In this document: in pieces, positions 23,111 through 34,700 of the stretch | How positions within the stretch are numbered: position 1 is the first letter of the stretch | Layout: every line of letters starts with the position of its first letter | Assembly: GCA_944989445.1 (NCBI GenBank) | Contig: CALYLW010001383.1 | Coordinates: 104,562 to 168,561 of the forward strand | Source of the DNA: Ampullaceana balthica | Lineage: Eukaryota > Mollusca > Gastropoda > Lymnaeidae | Direction of reading: 5' to 3' | DNA: 64,000 bases | Position numbers and translations under genes: made by a program | The notes under the pieces: generated by a model | What the model was told of the DNA's origin: nothing | What the model saw: only the letters and a program-made list of their open reading frames with translations | Databases searched by the model: none

Positions 23111-23149
23111 TCTACTTTATAGCATCAACATATTTTTTTCCTTTGGGGG

Positions 23150-23215
23150 GTGGCGGCAAAGATGGGTTCTGCCCCGGGCGGAACATACCCACGCTACGCC
23201 GCTGCATACAAACAT
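23150..23215 (-). mobile_element. One end of a DNA transposon
   Basis: The minus strand reads CAGCGGCGTAGCGTGGGTAT followed by a CCGCCCGGGG box, a common DNA-transposon terminus. The opposite end is not found nearby, so this is a truncated relic. Confidence 0.4.
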
Positions 23216-23709
23216 ACAACAAACACAACTTAGCTTTATATAAATATAAATATCTTCTCCTGCCAAGGAGCAGTGTGGCACAGCATGGTATGATAGTGAG
23301 CACTTTGAAACATTAAAAATAAAAACACTTAAAATTCTTTTAAAATTCTATGTACATTTGGGTAAGAATTGAACCCGGACAGATTAACTGTTGTCTGAAC
23401 AAAACGTTTGATATAATCATTTTTGTAACAGGTGGAAGTGGTGATTTGGCATCCCAAAGTTGAAGGACCTGTTTGTGGCATGTCCCATTCACATAGTTTC
23501 CTTATGTGGGCTTGATTCCTTGCATTGGATACTTGTATTTATTAAAATTTCCGGTGGTAAACTTGGAAAATGCCACCAGTTAAATTATATTTTTTTTTAA
23601 ACAAAGAATTATATTTCTCTCTCTATGTGTACACATTCAAAAGTTTTGCCCTGGTTTGCGTGGACCAAAAATGTCATTAAATTAACAAAGAATGGATCAA
23701 CCCTTAGCA

Positions 23710-24189
23710 CTGGGGTTGGGAAACTTTTTTTCTGAGAGAGCCATAAACACCAAATATTTTGAAAGGTAATCCTGTGAGAGCCATACATAATGTTTAAAAC
23801 TAAAAATTCAAGTAAATGTGTGCATTTTGTGTAATTTCACACTTTTAAAAAAGTACAATAATTGTCTTAATTCTTTTTAACAACAGTGTTATGCTGTTGC
23901 TAATCAACAATTATTATTTCTTACAATTAATGCGACTTATGGTGCTGCATTGCTTTGCTGATGGCTTTGTAGCCTGGTTAATACATGGTGAGGGTAAGTT
24001 TCATGCAAGCGTGTAGACTGTATTTTATTTTTTATTATTATAATTTTTTTGTTTGTTTGGATATGCAAATACTATGTAGGTTAAGAGAGCCTAAAGAAAC
24101 ATTTTTATAATCGAAAATTTGTCTGCGAGCCAGATTCAGCCATCAAAAGAGTCACATCTGGCTCGCGAGCCGTGGTTTCCCGACCCCTG
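23710..24189. mobile_element. hAT MITE, 480 bp
   Basis: Ends CTGGGGTTGGGAAAC and the complement of CAGGGGTCGGGAAACC, with exact 8-bp flanks ccttagca (23702-23709 and 24190-24197). The GAGAGAGCCATAAAC and GGCTCGCGAGCC subterminal words are typical of this hAT family. No coding content. Confidence 0.9.
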
Positions 24190-24557
24190 CCTTAGCAGTT
24201 CAGCAGACAAATAACGTCCCCATGTCCATGGTGTGAATGTTTCGTCATGGAATAGTTTCCGGCACCACTGACAACAAGCTCTATCGCAGGCAATACCCTT
24301 TATAACGATTAGATAAGTTTAAAAGGCGTGAAAGTAGATGTGCGGTTGAACTTAGCAACACGATGTCTCGTATTGTAAGAATTGACTGAGCTTGGCGAAT
24401 TATTCACGCGCTATCTATTCGTGAATGCTGATTGGAATTTGGAAGACTGAATATGTCTTAAACAATGTACGGGTATTTGCAAAGGCTAAGATGTCACTTT
24501 TTGTTGAATTTTAGGGCTAACCCCTTCTAATACCTTACTCCCGGTTCAATTCCAGGG

Positions 24558-24690
24558 GTATGGTGGTCCAGTAGCATGCGCGCTCGGCTGGCGTACAGAT
24601 GGTCACGGGCTCGAATCCATATGAAGGCAAGGATTTGTTCCCGTGGTCAACGGTTTGACCTATGTAAGACGGCCTTTTAGTCTATTCTCT
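24558..24690 (+). repeat. tRNA-derived SINE, truncated head
   Basis: It carries the head GGTGGTCCAGTAGCATGCGC (A-box like), a B-box GGGCTCGAATCC and then AAGGCAAGGATTTGTTCCC, shared with the fuller copies at 36680-36966 and 59752-60033. The body is lost after about 130 bp. Confidence 0.75.
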
Positions 24691-25087
24691 TGTTACATTT
24701 GTTAAAAGTTTAATTTATAAAGCCTAAAGTTTGGTTTTTAATTAATTTATTTATGTATGATTTCCATGACAGTTTCTCTTAAATAATCTGCATCACTAGT
24801 TTGTATTAGCTTTTTCCCATGAATGTAGTAGTTTAATTTGCAGTTATAATTTTTGCAGTTTTATTGTATTTTACCCTTAACCGTCGATTCTTTTCTGGGT
24901 GGAAAGATATACATCAATTTAGCCAATTAGTTTCTCTCTTTTTTTTGTTTTTGTTATTCAATTAAGTCCTTTTGTAAGATTTCGCTATATTTTACTGACT
25001 TAATGTTTCTTATATTACACAACCATCAGAAGTTATCCTAGTCTTTTATCCTGATGAGATGCTTTTTGGTAAATCAACGTCATTTTT

Positions 25088-26480
25088 AAATCCCTTATAG
25101 TTATATTAACTTCGAAATCTTGTCGTCATCTCTCCCTGTGTGTCCTTCGCGGCCGGGCGGAAAAACAAAAGTAAAAAAATGACCCACTTCCCGTGATGCG
25201 ATCGAGCTGAAATTTTGCACATAGACGTGTGTCACCTCAACAATGCATTGTATCAAAATTTCAAATCGATCGAATGGATGGTAATAAAATTAAAGCATTT
25301 TTAGTTCATCTCTATATAATTCAATGTAGCCGTCTGCTATTGTTCACCTCCACGAACTGGGGTTCAATCCAGCCATCGATTACAACACCCCCACCCCCGG
25401 TTTTACAGCAAAGGGAGATCAGTCAGTTTCCCTCTGTAAGTATTTGTCGCGTGTTGCGTATTATATTGAACATATCAACACTTAAAGTTCTGTCTCGTAT
25501 ATAAGGGATTTATAGTAAAAAAAACGTTGTTTTTACGGGGTTGTTTAATTAAATCCCTTTTTAAATCCCTTATATTAACTTCACCGCCGTCTCTCTCTGT
25601 CTGTCTGTCTTGGGCGGGCGGAAAAACAAAAGTAAAAAATGATCCACTTTCCGTGATCCGATCGAGCTGAAATTTGGCACACGGACGCGTCTCACCTAAT
25701 AATGCATCGTATCAAAATTTCAGATCGATCGAACGTACCGTAATTAAATTAATGTATTTTTAGTTTATCCTTATATAACGTATGTATTTCAAATTCACTG
25801 TTTGTTATTCTTTTTTCCCACGTGAGAGTTTGAGTTGACGCGTTGAGGCGACCCATCGAAGTACCGGCGTGCTTTTGTTTACATTTTACGTGTCATGCTG
25901 AGCTCGCCCCCCCCTAGGGTTATGAAGCAAAGTTGAGTTCAGACAGATTCAGTCTGTAAATGTTTGTAGCGTTTGAAAATAATCAATACTGTTAGTTATG
26001 TCTCATATATAAGGGATTTATAGTCAAAAACTTTGTTTTTACGGGTTTGTTTTATTATTAACTTCACCTTCTTGTCTCTCTCTCTCTCTGTCGTGATCTC
26101 TTGGTCGGGCGGGGTGGGGGGGGAAACAAAAGTAAAAAATGACCCACTTCCCTTGATGCTATCGAGCTGAAATTTTGCACATAGACTCGTGTCACCTATC
26201 AATGCATTGTATAAACATTTCAGATCGATCGAATGTACCGAAATTAAATTAATGTATTTTTAGTTTATCTTTATGTAGCCGTCTGCTATTGTTGACATCC
26301 ACATGTCACTGGAGTTCACCCCAGCCATCAATGACCAAATACCCGTGTTTTACAGCAAGGGGAGTTCAGTCAGTTTCAGTCTGTAAATGTTTGTCGCGCG
26401 GTGCATATTATATGGAACATAATCAATAATTTTAGTTCTGTCTCGTATATAAGGGATTTATAGTCAAAAACGTTGTTTTT
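25088..26480. repeat. Three tandem copies of the ~450-bp Helitron-related repeat
   Basis: Copies lie at about 25088-25514, 25563-26021 and 26051-26460. Each has AAATCCCTTATA at the start (the third is truncated there), a GTCTGTCTGTC-type microsatellite, GGCGGAAAAACAAAAGT, GATCGAGCTGAAATTTTGC and ATATAAGGGATTTATAG at the end. The spacers also match (GTTTTTACGGGtTTGTTTAATT), so the array grew by duplication of a unit including its spacer. Confidence 0.8.
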
Positions 26481-27985
26481 TGTGGGTTGTTTAATTTAAA
26501 AATGTAAATTAAGAAGAGTAGGGTGCATAGGACAGTTGTGAAACTCCATAGTTGGCTAATTTACTGTTAGTGGTGAAGTCTAGTAATATTTTATCAATTT
26601 GATTATTATTATCTCGTCCATTTGACAAGAAATACATTCGACTCATTAATTGGGTTTCACGTGATGTTTGTTATTATTATTAATATTTTGTTTTATGGAA
26701 TGTCTTTACATCTCCGCTTTTACGGTTAAAACTACAATCAGTAGGGAAATATCGGTAATTAGTGGTACCGCCGCTTGCGGTCTCTTCCCATCTGCAACGT
26801 AAACAAAAAGGTAATGGCGATTCTTCGGTCTTACAATAGTAATTAGAACAATCAGTATTGTGTGGTAACCATAGTCACATTTACTGTCTTAGTTTTAGTA
26901 ATATTAATATTAGCCATTAAGTATTTCAATTCTTTAATTGCTGTGCAATATTTTTTTGCGACAAGTATTTACTATTACTTATTACTATTACAAGTATTTA
27001 GCCTCAAACTCAAAACTCATAACAAGTATCTAAGTTTCACATTCTTCATTTTTAGTTTTAGAATTTGAGAATTACAACATTATAAACTTTAAAACATCGA
27101 CTGGACAAAGACTTTATAGGCTCTTTCTTTTACCCTAGAGTAGGAGTTTGTGCTGTAGCTTTAAGTATAAATAAAACTACTTTACCCCAATTGCAAGAAT
27201 AAAGGTTTCTGCTTCTGGAAACTAACTCAACTAACTGGGTCTGGAACTTAGCAGACTAGTGAGTTTGTGCTGTAGCTTTAAGTATAAATAAAATGACTTT
27301 AACCCAATTGCAAGAATTCAACCAATTTAAGCTAAAAATAAAATTATTGTAAAAATAAATACATTGTTGATGTCACTTTATCTTGAACTTGAACCCCCCC
27401 CCCTTTTCCACTTTTCAATATGTCGACAATAGTCAAAGTCAAAGGTCTTCAAACTCCTTCTCCCTATTTTGTTGTCATAAGTTAAGGATATCCCCTGCAC
27501 AATAACAAATTTGCTCTATTAATAATAAAAAAGGGCATGGGAGTGGTGGGGAGGGATTGTTTTGACAATAAAAAGGAACCACTTTGACTTTGACCATGTT
27601 TTGATAACCATAAAAAATAAAAAGCTATTTGACATAGGCACCAGAAAAAAAGTAAATAGACTGCGTCCATGACAAGCATATGGCCATAGGCTAACTAGTC
27701 ATAAGTAATAGACCAGTAACTGGACCAGAGGTGGCCAAACCTGTACCATTTTAAAATATAAAAAAATTGCTGAGAGCCGCATTGAAGCACTATGGGTCAT
27801 TAAACCTTGCTTGGAAATCTTCAAGTAATGCTTGTAACATATTTTTCATTGATTGTACGCAAGCCGCAATGTGAACACAGAAGAGCAACATCCGGTTTGG
27901 TTACCTTTGAACCAGACCTGTAGATTTCGAAGGCAGGGCATATAATTAATTAAAATAATATCCTAAACCTACATTTAATATTTAT
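26481..27985. other. Intergenic, possible ASPH upstream region
   Basis: No exon found. A direct repeat of about 57 bp (GAGTTTGTGCTGTAGCTTTA...) occurs at 27144-27200 and 27261-27318. A possible hAT relic (CAGAGGTGGCCAAACC ... GGTTTGG...CAGACCTG) at 27727-27918 lacks a clean duplication. Confidence 0.35.
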
Positions 27986-27989
27986 TTAT

Positions 27990-28440
27990 GCCTGCTTATG
28001 GATTTGAGAAAAGCCATATGTTAAGTATGCACTCAATCCTGAGTGAGAGGCGCCTGCTGTGGTTAGGTCATGTTCGCAGGATGGGCTCATAGCCCATTCC
28101 AAGAGCCCTTCTTTACGATGATCTGGCAACTGATCATAGGAAAAGAGGTCGCCCTTGCCTGCGCTATAATGATGTCTGCAAGAAAGACATGTTACTGGTG
28201 TGCATCTATTTAACAAAATGTGGGAGGCCACCGCTGAGGAGCGCACCCTCTGGGGGTCAAAGGTGTGCGAGGGCACTCAAACTGTGGAAACCACCCTCAC
28301 AGCTAGGAGTGAAGAAAGAAGAGCCAGGAGAAAAGCAGGAGGCAGAGGAGCAGGGGTCATCTCAATTATTCCTTTAGGACGGACGGATGCCATATATGCA
28401 AAGGAGCTCTTAAACTTAGCTGCTGCCATCGTTAAAAGTT
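27990..28440 (+). mobile_element. LINE ORF2 C-terminal fragment
   Basis: Translation gives LSERRLLWLGHVRRMGS (then a stop), PIPRALLYDDLATDHRKRGR, PCLRYNDVCKKDM and, after a frameshift, WEATAEERTLWGS and RSEERRARRKAGG. This is the standard tail of animal non-LTR ORF2 proteins. It ends about 165 bp before the first ASPH exon acceptor. Confidence 0.75.
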
Positions 28441-28605
28441 AAATATTTAAGAATATTCTGTGAAGAATGTATCTAAATATCCTGAATTTATAGTGTTTTC
28501 TTTACTAATCTTCTGAGTTTAAGAGGGATGGCATAATTCAACTTTAACATTCACACTGTTTTTCACAAGTTAAGTATTAATGAATTTTTCTTGTTTCCCA
28601 TTCAG

Positions 28606-28793
28606 TCATGAACTGGCAAGACATCTCTAAAAAATAAAGAATTTACACTGAAGAAAGCAACTCATATTGAATTGGACTTCAACATTTACAAAGTTTTACT
28701 ACTCAGCCTGACACTTCTACATTTCAATTACCCAATAGATCTTTAAAAAAGAAATGACTAAAGCCAAGAAAAAATCAAGTGTCAAGAATAAGT
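28606..28793 (+). CDS. ASPH: ASPH exon 1: 5' UTR and start
   Basis: A plausible acceptor (ttgtttcccattcag) gives an exon starting at 28606, with ATG at 28754 preceded by aaagaa. It encodes MTKAKKKSSVKNK and ends in phase 1 at gtgagt. A further upstream non-coding exon is likely but not located. The exon's 5' end is inferred. Confidence 0.65.
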
Positions 28794-31700
28794 GTGAGTA
28801 CAATATATATTTTGACGGGTGATACACTAGTATATATATATCTATCTAGGGCTGGGGAAATTAACGATTAGTTTCTCGATTAATTGTTAAAAATTTTATC
28901 AATTAAATATCAATTAAAATAATTTTAATCAATAAAATTTAAGAAACTATTTATAATATTTTTTTTTCAATTTATTAAAAAATAATTAATTATTTATAAT
29001 TAATAATAATTTATATATTATTTAACGTACAAACTTCTCCTGCGTATTATTATAATTTATTAATTTACGTAGACATGCAGATGTAAACAAAAAATGGTGA
29101 CTAATGACAGCTTAAGCATAGTTAAATTTAAGAATATAAACGGAAAGTTGAGCAAACATTTTGTTTTTAAGCTAACTGCAGATGGCAAAGTAGATGATGG
29201 TGAAGCATTTTACTGTGTTCACTGCCTTAAGCATTTCGTTTTTAGGGGATCAAATACATCGCTGAGGTACCACCTTCAGCACAAACATATTAGACAGGGG
29301 AAATAACTGAACAAAACAAAAAATGTCAATTACTTGTTTTCTTTTACTTCCCTTGAGATGTTCAGTTTAATGACGTCATCAATTTAAATTTTTGGCTTTA
29401 ATCAAAATTAACGATTAATGAATGAAATTAATCGTTAATTTTTCAAAAGTTAACGATAAAATTTAAATTAATCGTCAGCCCAAATTTATATATATACATA
29501 TATAAATTAGGGCTGGTATATATATATATAGAGATAGAGAGAGTTAATTATTGTCATTGCTTACTCATTAGGATTTGATTTTGAATTGCACCTTTTGATA
29601 GGAAAGTATTCATGATGATTTATGATGTCCCAATGTTTTACTCTATCTAATTTAAGCTCAAAGTACAGAAACTGTAGATAGCAGGCCAAAACAAAATGGA
29701 ACTGACAATAAAAATGTTAAGGGGCTTACAGGAAAGAAAGTAACAATTTCTAAAACGAAACCACCTTCCCCAAATGGGCAGCATCACAAAAGAGCAAGGT
29801 AATATTGTTATTACTGTATATACTCGTTCTAAAGCCGTCTTTTTTGGACAAAATGTAGGGGAAAAGGTTGGGGGGTCGGCTTACGAGCGGGTCATAGGTG
29901 ATTGATGAAATATTTATGTTGTTATTTACTGACTTTATTAAAATACAATATAAAAACAACATTTTCTTTTTAGTTTTAATGCAATTAAAAGCCCTCTAGC
30001 GAATGCTATTATTTTTTGGATCGGCTTACAAGCGGATTACACACTTTTTATACTATTCTCTTCCAAAAGCTGGGGGGTTGGCTTATGAACGAACAGGCTA
30101 TAGATCGAGTATGTACGGTAATTTTCAATCAATTTATGCTGTAATACTTGTATGGCTACTGTAAAAAAAGATTGGTTAAGACAGGAAACAAGTAAAAACC
30201 ATTCACAAATACAAGATAACTCTCCGGGACTTGAACTAGATTTTCATTTGACAAGGATACATCTCGTTAATAATATCTCTGAAAATCAATAAAAAATATT
30301 TTCAAAGTTTTATCTAAACATTTCAAGGAAATAGGAATAAAGAACAAAGAAAACAACTGTTAAGGAATTATGGACAGGAAAATTTTGATAATTATTTGAT
30401 AGACTACTCTGACAGTGGCTGGCACTAGATTTAATGTTACTACGAGGCATTAGGGATTAAATATAAGCAACCCCAGTCTTCTAGCCTTCCACAGGGACAC
30501 TGGAAGACGTTAAATTAAAAAAATAGATGATAAAACAAATGTATTGTTTAGAAATTTTTTGCATGAATGTTAATTGATTGAATTAGGTACAAGTTCACAT
30601 AATGTGTGGGTTTAAGGAATTTCGGGTGTGTTTTACTTTATTAAAACTTAATTAAAATAATCTCTAGAGGTACATATAATTTTGTATGCATATGTCAAAG
30701 ACAACAGTGTAATTTTTCTGTGAATGTGCTTTGGCCTAACTGCAAATCTTGTGGCCCACCCACACACACGAGCACCCAATTACCCTGCCATTTAATATTG
30801 TTAAGAGTTTTCTAGCAGCTTCCTTTCTTTTCCAGTTCTTCAAAGAGATCCTACACAGCTTGGATTGTATTAGGTGTCGCTGTTCTTGTGGCTGTTTTAG
30901 TTGGAGCAACACGTGACAATATTAAGGCTGACCTAGGTAAACAGTGGCGCTTTTCTCTGAGATATGCATGAAATAAAACAAGATGCCCATAATTTAAAAA
31001 AAAATTTAAACACATATCTATCTATCCGTCTATATATCTATCTATTTATCTTTCTACTTACTTATCTCTCAAATAGATAGGTAGGTAGGTAGATAGATAA
31101 TCTATCTTGCTCTCTCTCTCTCTCTAAGGATAAATTTTAATTACAGTTGTAAAAAAGACAACAGATAACTTTTAAAATAAAGAAACTTATAACCTAATTA
31201 TTATCCCAATATTTTTGTGTCTACCTACAATTATATTATTTGTTGTTTTTTTTTAAGTTCACAAAATCAACACACTTATGCAAATATACAGCTACATAAA
31301 AAATAAAGGATTAATTCCAACATAATCTTTATGTATTATAAGTTAGTTTCTTTCTCTTCTTCTGAACACAGTGTTTATTATACTGGAAAGAAATTTAGCT
31401 TACAATATTTTTAAAAAAGACAATTATGAATGCCCCTCTCTTCATTGTTCAGCATTCTAACATTTTTACTTACAATTTCCTTAATTGGATGACTCAAAAG
31501 TCTAAACTTAATGAAAATAATATTTGCATAGTCCTTTTTTTTGGGACTATGCAAATGAAGACCTCATGGGATGAAACGGCTATGGGACATTTTTGAAATT
31601 TTTTAATTATACCTTGTATCTGATAGAAGATAAAAAATAGAATGCTCTGAATGAGGTTTTATGCAAAAATTATGTCTCTGACCCAATTAAAATTCAAATC

Positions 31701-34700
31701 TATTTAGTTAATTTATAAGAAATCTGCATAATTTTGAAACTTTAAACTTGAATACCTCAAAACTACAAAAATGTGACATAGCCGTTTCTTCCCTTGAGCT
31801 CTTCAAATATTATTGATGAAAACCAAAGTACCCTTTGAGGGTCCTGTTATCCAAAGTGACAGTTTCGTCCCCCTCACTAGGAAACTTGTGAGCGGTACTG
31901 GTTTAGGGCCAGGAACGCCAGTCTGGATTAGCAGAGGGTGCTGTGAAGAACTTAGTGCACGCCAGCTCTGAGAAAATCTTCCAATGGGGTTAACACCCTA
32001 GGTAAACCCCTAATGATCCCCCAGCGGCAGTCCTTAATCAATGAGACTTGTATGCTGAGCCGGGGTGGCGCCGAGGTTGTAGCGAGTCAAAGTAGGGAAA
32101 TTCAACCCCTCCTCGTGAGGTCACTTTTAGTGGTAGGCATCTTCGAGCATGTCCTGGATGCCGATGCGGCCTCTTCAGAAGTGACCGTTTGGGAAGGGGG
32201 GACTTTGTTGCTCGGAGGGTTTTCCGGGAAGACCCATGAAGAGCACTAGGCTCGGAGCTGCTTACTTCCTTCCACATGTAGGTTCATATAAAATTTTAAG
32301 TTAACACTGATCTGTTTTTGAATTATTATACCCAAATACCCGCCACATGTCTCTCTTTCTATACCAATGCCCCCTAACACCGACAAACCTATCCATTAAC
32401 ATATTCCAAAGACTCACAAAAACCACTATTCACCCCTCATCATAACCCCTACACGCATTAACCCACCCCACAATCCCCCCCCCCACCTCAAACCTCCTTC
32501 CCAACCCCCCAATCCAACTAACAACCGACACACATGAAACGCTTAACACAAAGTAACCAAGCCGTAGAAGCACCTTAATAAACACATTTCCCTCGCCACA
32601 AAGACACAACCATCCATTTAAATACAAAATGTAAAACGACCCACAATGCAACCTCCAAAGAACTACTCCCAGACCCTACCCCCGAGCTCCTCCCTTATCA
32701 GTCAGATTCTGTCGTCATAAATGCCTGGTCACCCCCTATTTCCCTCTCCTACCTCCCCTCCTGTCCCCGCGGTCACATGACCTACCCCCACGAAGAAACA
32801 GGACTCCGCATTCTGTGACAGGAGCAGACCCTCCTTCCTCCGCCCGTCAGACAAACCCCCGATTCATCCCCATGAATCCAAGCTCTGCTCACAATCATTG
32901 CCCCCCCCCGTGTCTTTTCCCCACTTCGCCCAAACTCCCCCGCCCTGTTGTCTCCCCCCATCCCCTCCACATCCCCCTCCAGACCCCGACGCCTCCCCCC
33001 ACCTCTCCATACCCCTACCGTAGGCTCCCCCCCCCCCTCAGAACCCGACGCCTCCTCACCCCCGCTAATCTCTTACCCCTACTATCTTCCCCCCCACTCA
33101 CCTTTGGACCCCCCACCAGACACACCCCCCCAACCCCCCCAGACTACCCCAAACCGACCATCACCCCCTCCGGCCCCCCCCACAGCCATGCGAAACAGCT
33201 GCCCCCCCACATCCATCAAAACACAGAGGAAACCAAACCGCCGTCAAAACCGAGGCAAAACACACAGTCCCGTCAAACAAGATAGCAAACAGCGAACAGC
33301 CAGTTAAAGAAGAAGCAAAACAGCCAGTCAAAACTGATGAAACAAAGCAGCCAGTTAAAGTAGAAGAAAAAAAACAGCCACTAAAAACAGAGGAAACAAA
33401 ACAGCCAGTCAAAGAAGAAACAAAACAGCCTGTCAAAACTGATGAAACAAAGCAGCCAGTTAAAGTAGAAGAAAAAAGACAGGCACTAAAAACAGAGGAA
33501 ACAAAACAGCCAGTCAAAGAAGAAACAAAACAGCCTGTCAAAACTGACGAAACAAAGGAGCCAGTTAAAGTAGAAGAAACAAAACAACCTGTGAAAACAG
33601 AGGAAACAAAACAGCCAGTCAAAGAAGAAGCAAAACAGCCGGTCAAAACTGATGAAACAAAGCAGCCAGTTAAAGTAGAAGAAAAAAAACAGCCAGTAAA
33701 AACAGAGGAAACAAAACAGCCAGTAAAAACAGAAGAAACAAAGCAGCCAGTTAAAGTAGAAGAAAAAAAACAGCCAGTAAAAACAGAGGAAACAAAACAG
33801 CCAGTCAAAGAAGAAACAAAACAGCCTGTCAAAACTGATGAAACAAAGCAGCCAGTTAAAGTAGAAGAAAAAAAACAGCCACTAAAAACAGAGGAACCAA
33901 AACAGCCAGTCAAAGAAGAAACAAAACAGCCTGTCAAAACTGATGAAACAAAGCAGCCAGTTAAAGTAGAAGAAACAAAACAGCCTGTCAAAACTGGTGA
34001 AACAAGACAGCCAGTCAAAGAAGAACCAAAACAGCCAGCTAAAATTGATGACACAAAACAGCCAGTCAAAGAAGAAGAAACAAAACAGCCAGTCAAAAGA
34101 GAAGCAACAAAACAGCCAGTAATAACAGAAGAAACAAAACAGCCAGTCAAAAGAGAAGAAACTAAACAGCCAGCCAAAACTGAAGACTCAAAACAGACAG
34201 TCAAAGTAGAAGAAACAAAACAGCCAGTAAAAACAGAAGAAACAAAACAGCCTGTAAAAACAGAGGAAACAAAACAGCCAGCCAAAGAAGAAACAAAACA
34301 GCCAGCCAAAACTGATGAAACAAAGCAGCCAGTCAAAGTAGAAGAAAGAAAACAGCCAGTAAAAACAGAAGAAACAAAGCAGCCAGCCAAAGTAGAAGAC
34401 AAAAAACAAAATGCCAAAGAAGAAGCAAAACAGCCTGCCAAAGCAGAGGAGAAAAAACAAATTGTTGAAGTAGAGGAAGCTAGGCAGCCAGTAAAAACAG
34501 AAGAAACAAATAAGCCTGTCAAAGTTGAGGAAACAAAACAGCCTGTCAAAGTAGAGGAAACAAAACAGCCTGCCAAAGTAGAGGAGAAAAAAGATGTCTT
34601 GGAAGATTTAAGGAAAGAGAATCAAGAACTAGACAGGAGTAATTACAAATCTTCTTTGATAACCAATGACAGAGACATGAGAATACGTGTTGATCTGGAT

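Noticed and set aside
23077..23316. Overlapping open frames on both strands
   Set aside because: They cross a transposon terminus and lack any domain.
27727..27918. hAT element with CAGAGGTGGCCAAACC / CAGGTCTGG ends
   Set aside because: The ends are only weakly complementary and no 8-bp duplication could be found, so it is mentioned only as a possible relic.
32815..33307. Two overlapping proline-rich open frames
   Set aside because: C-run low-complexity DNA keeps every frame open; there is no start context, domain or splice support.
33161..34576. 471-codon open frame on the minus strand (GCFVSS repeats)
   Set aside because: It is the antisense shadow of the KQPVK coding repeat; the same DNA read backwards stays open because the unit length is a multiple of three.
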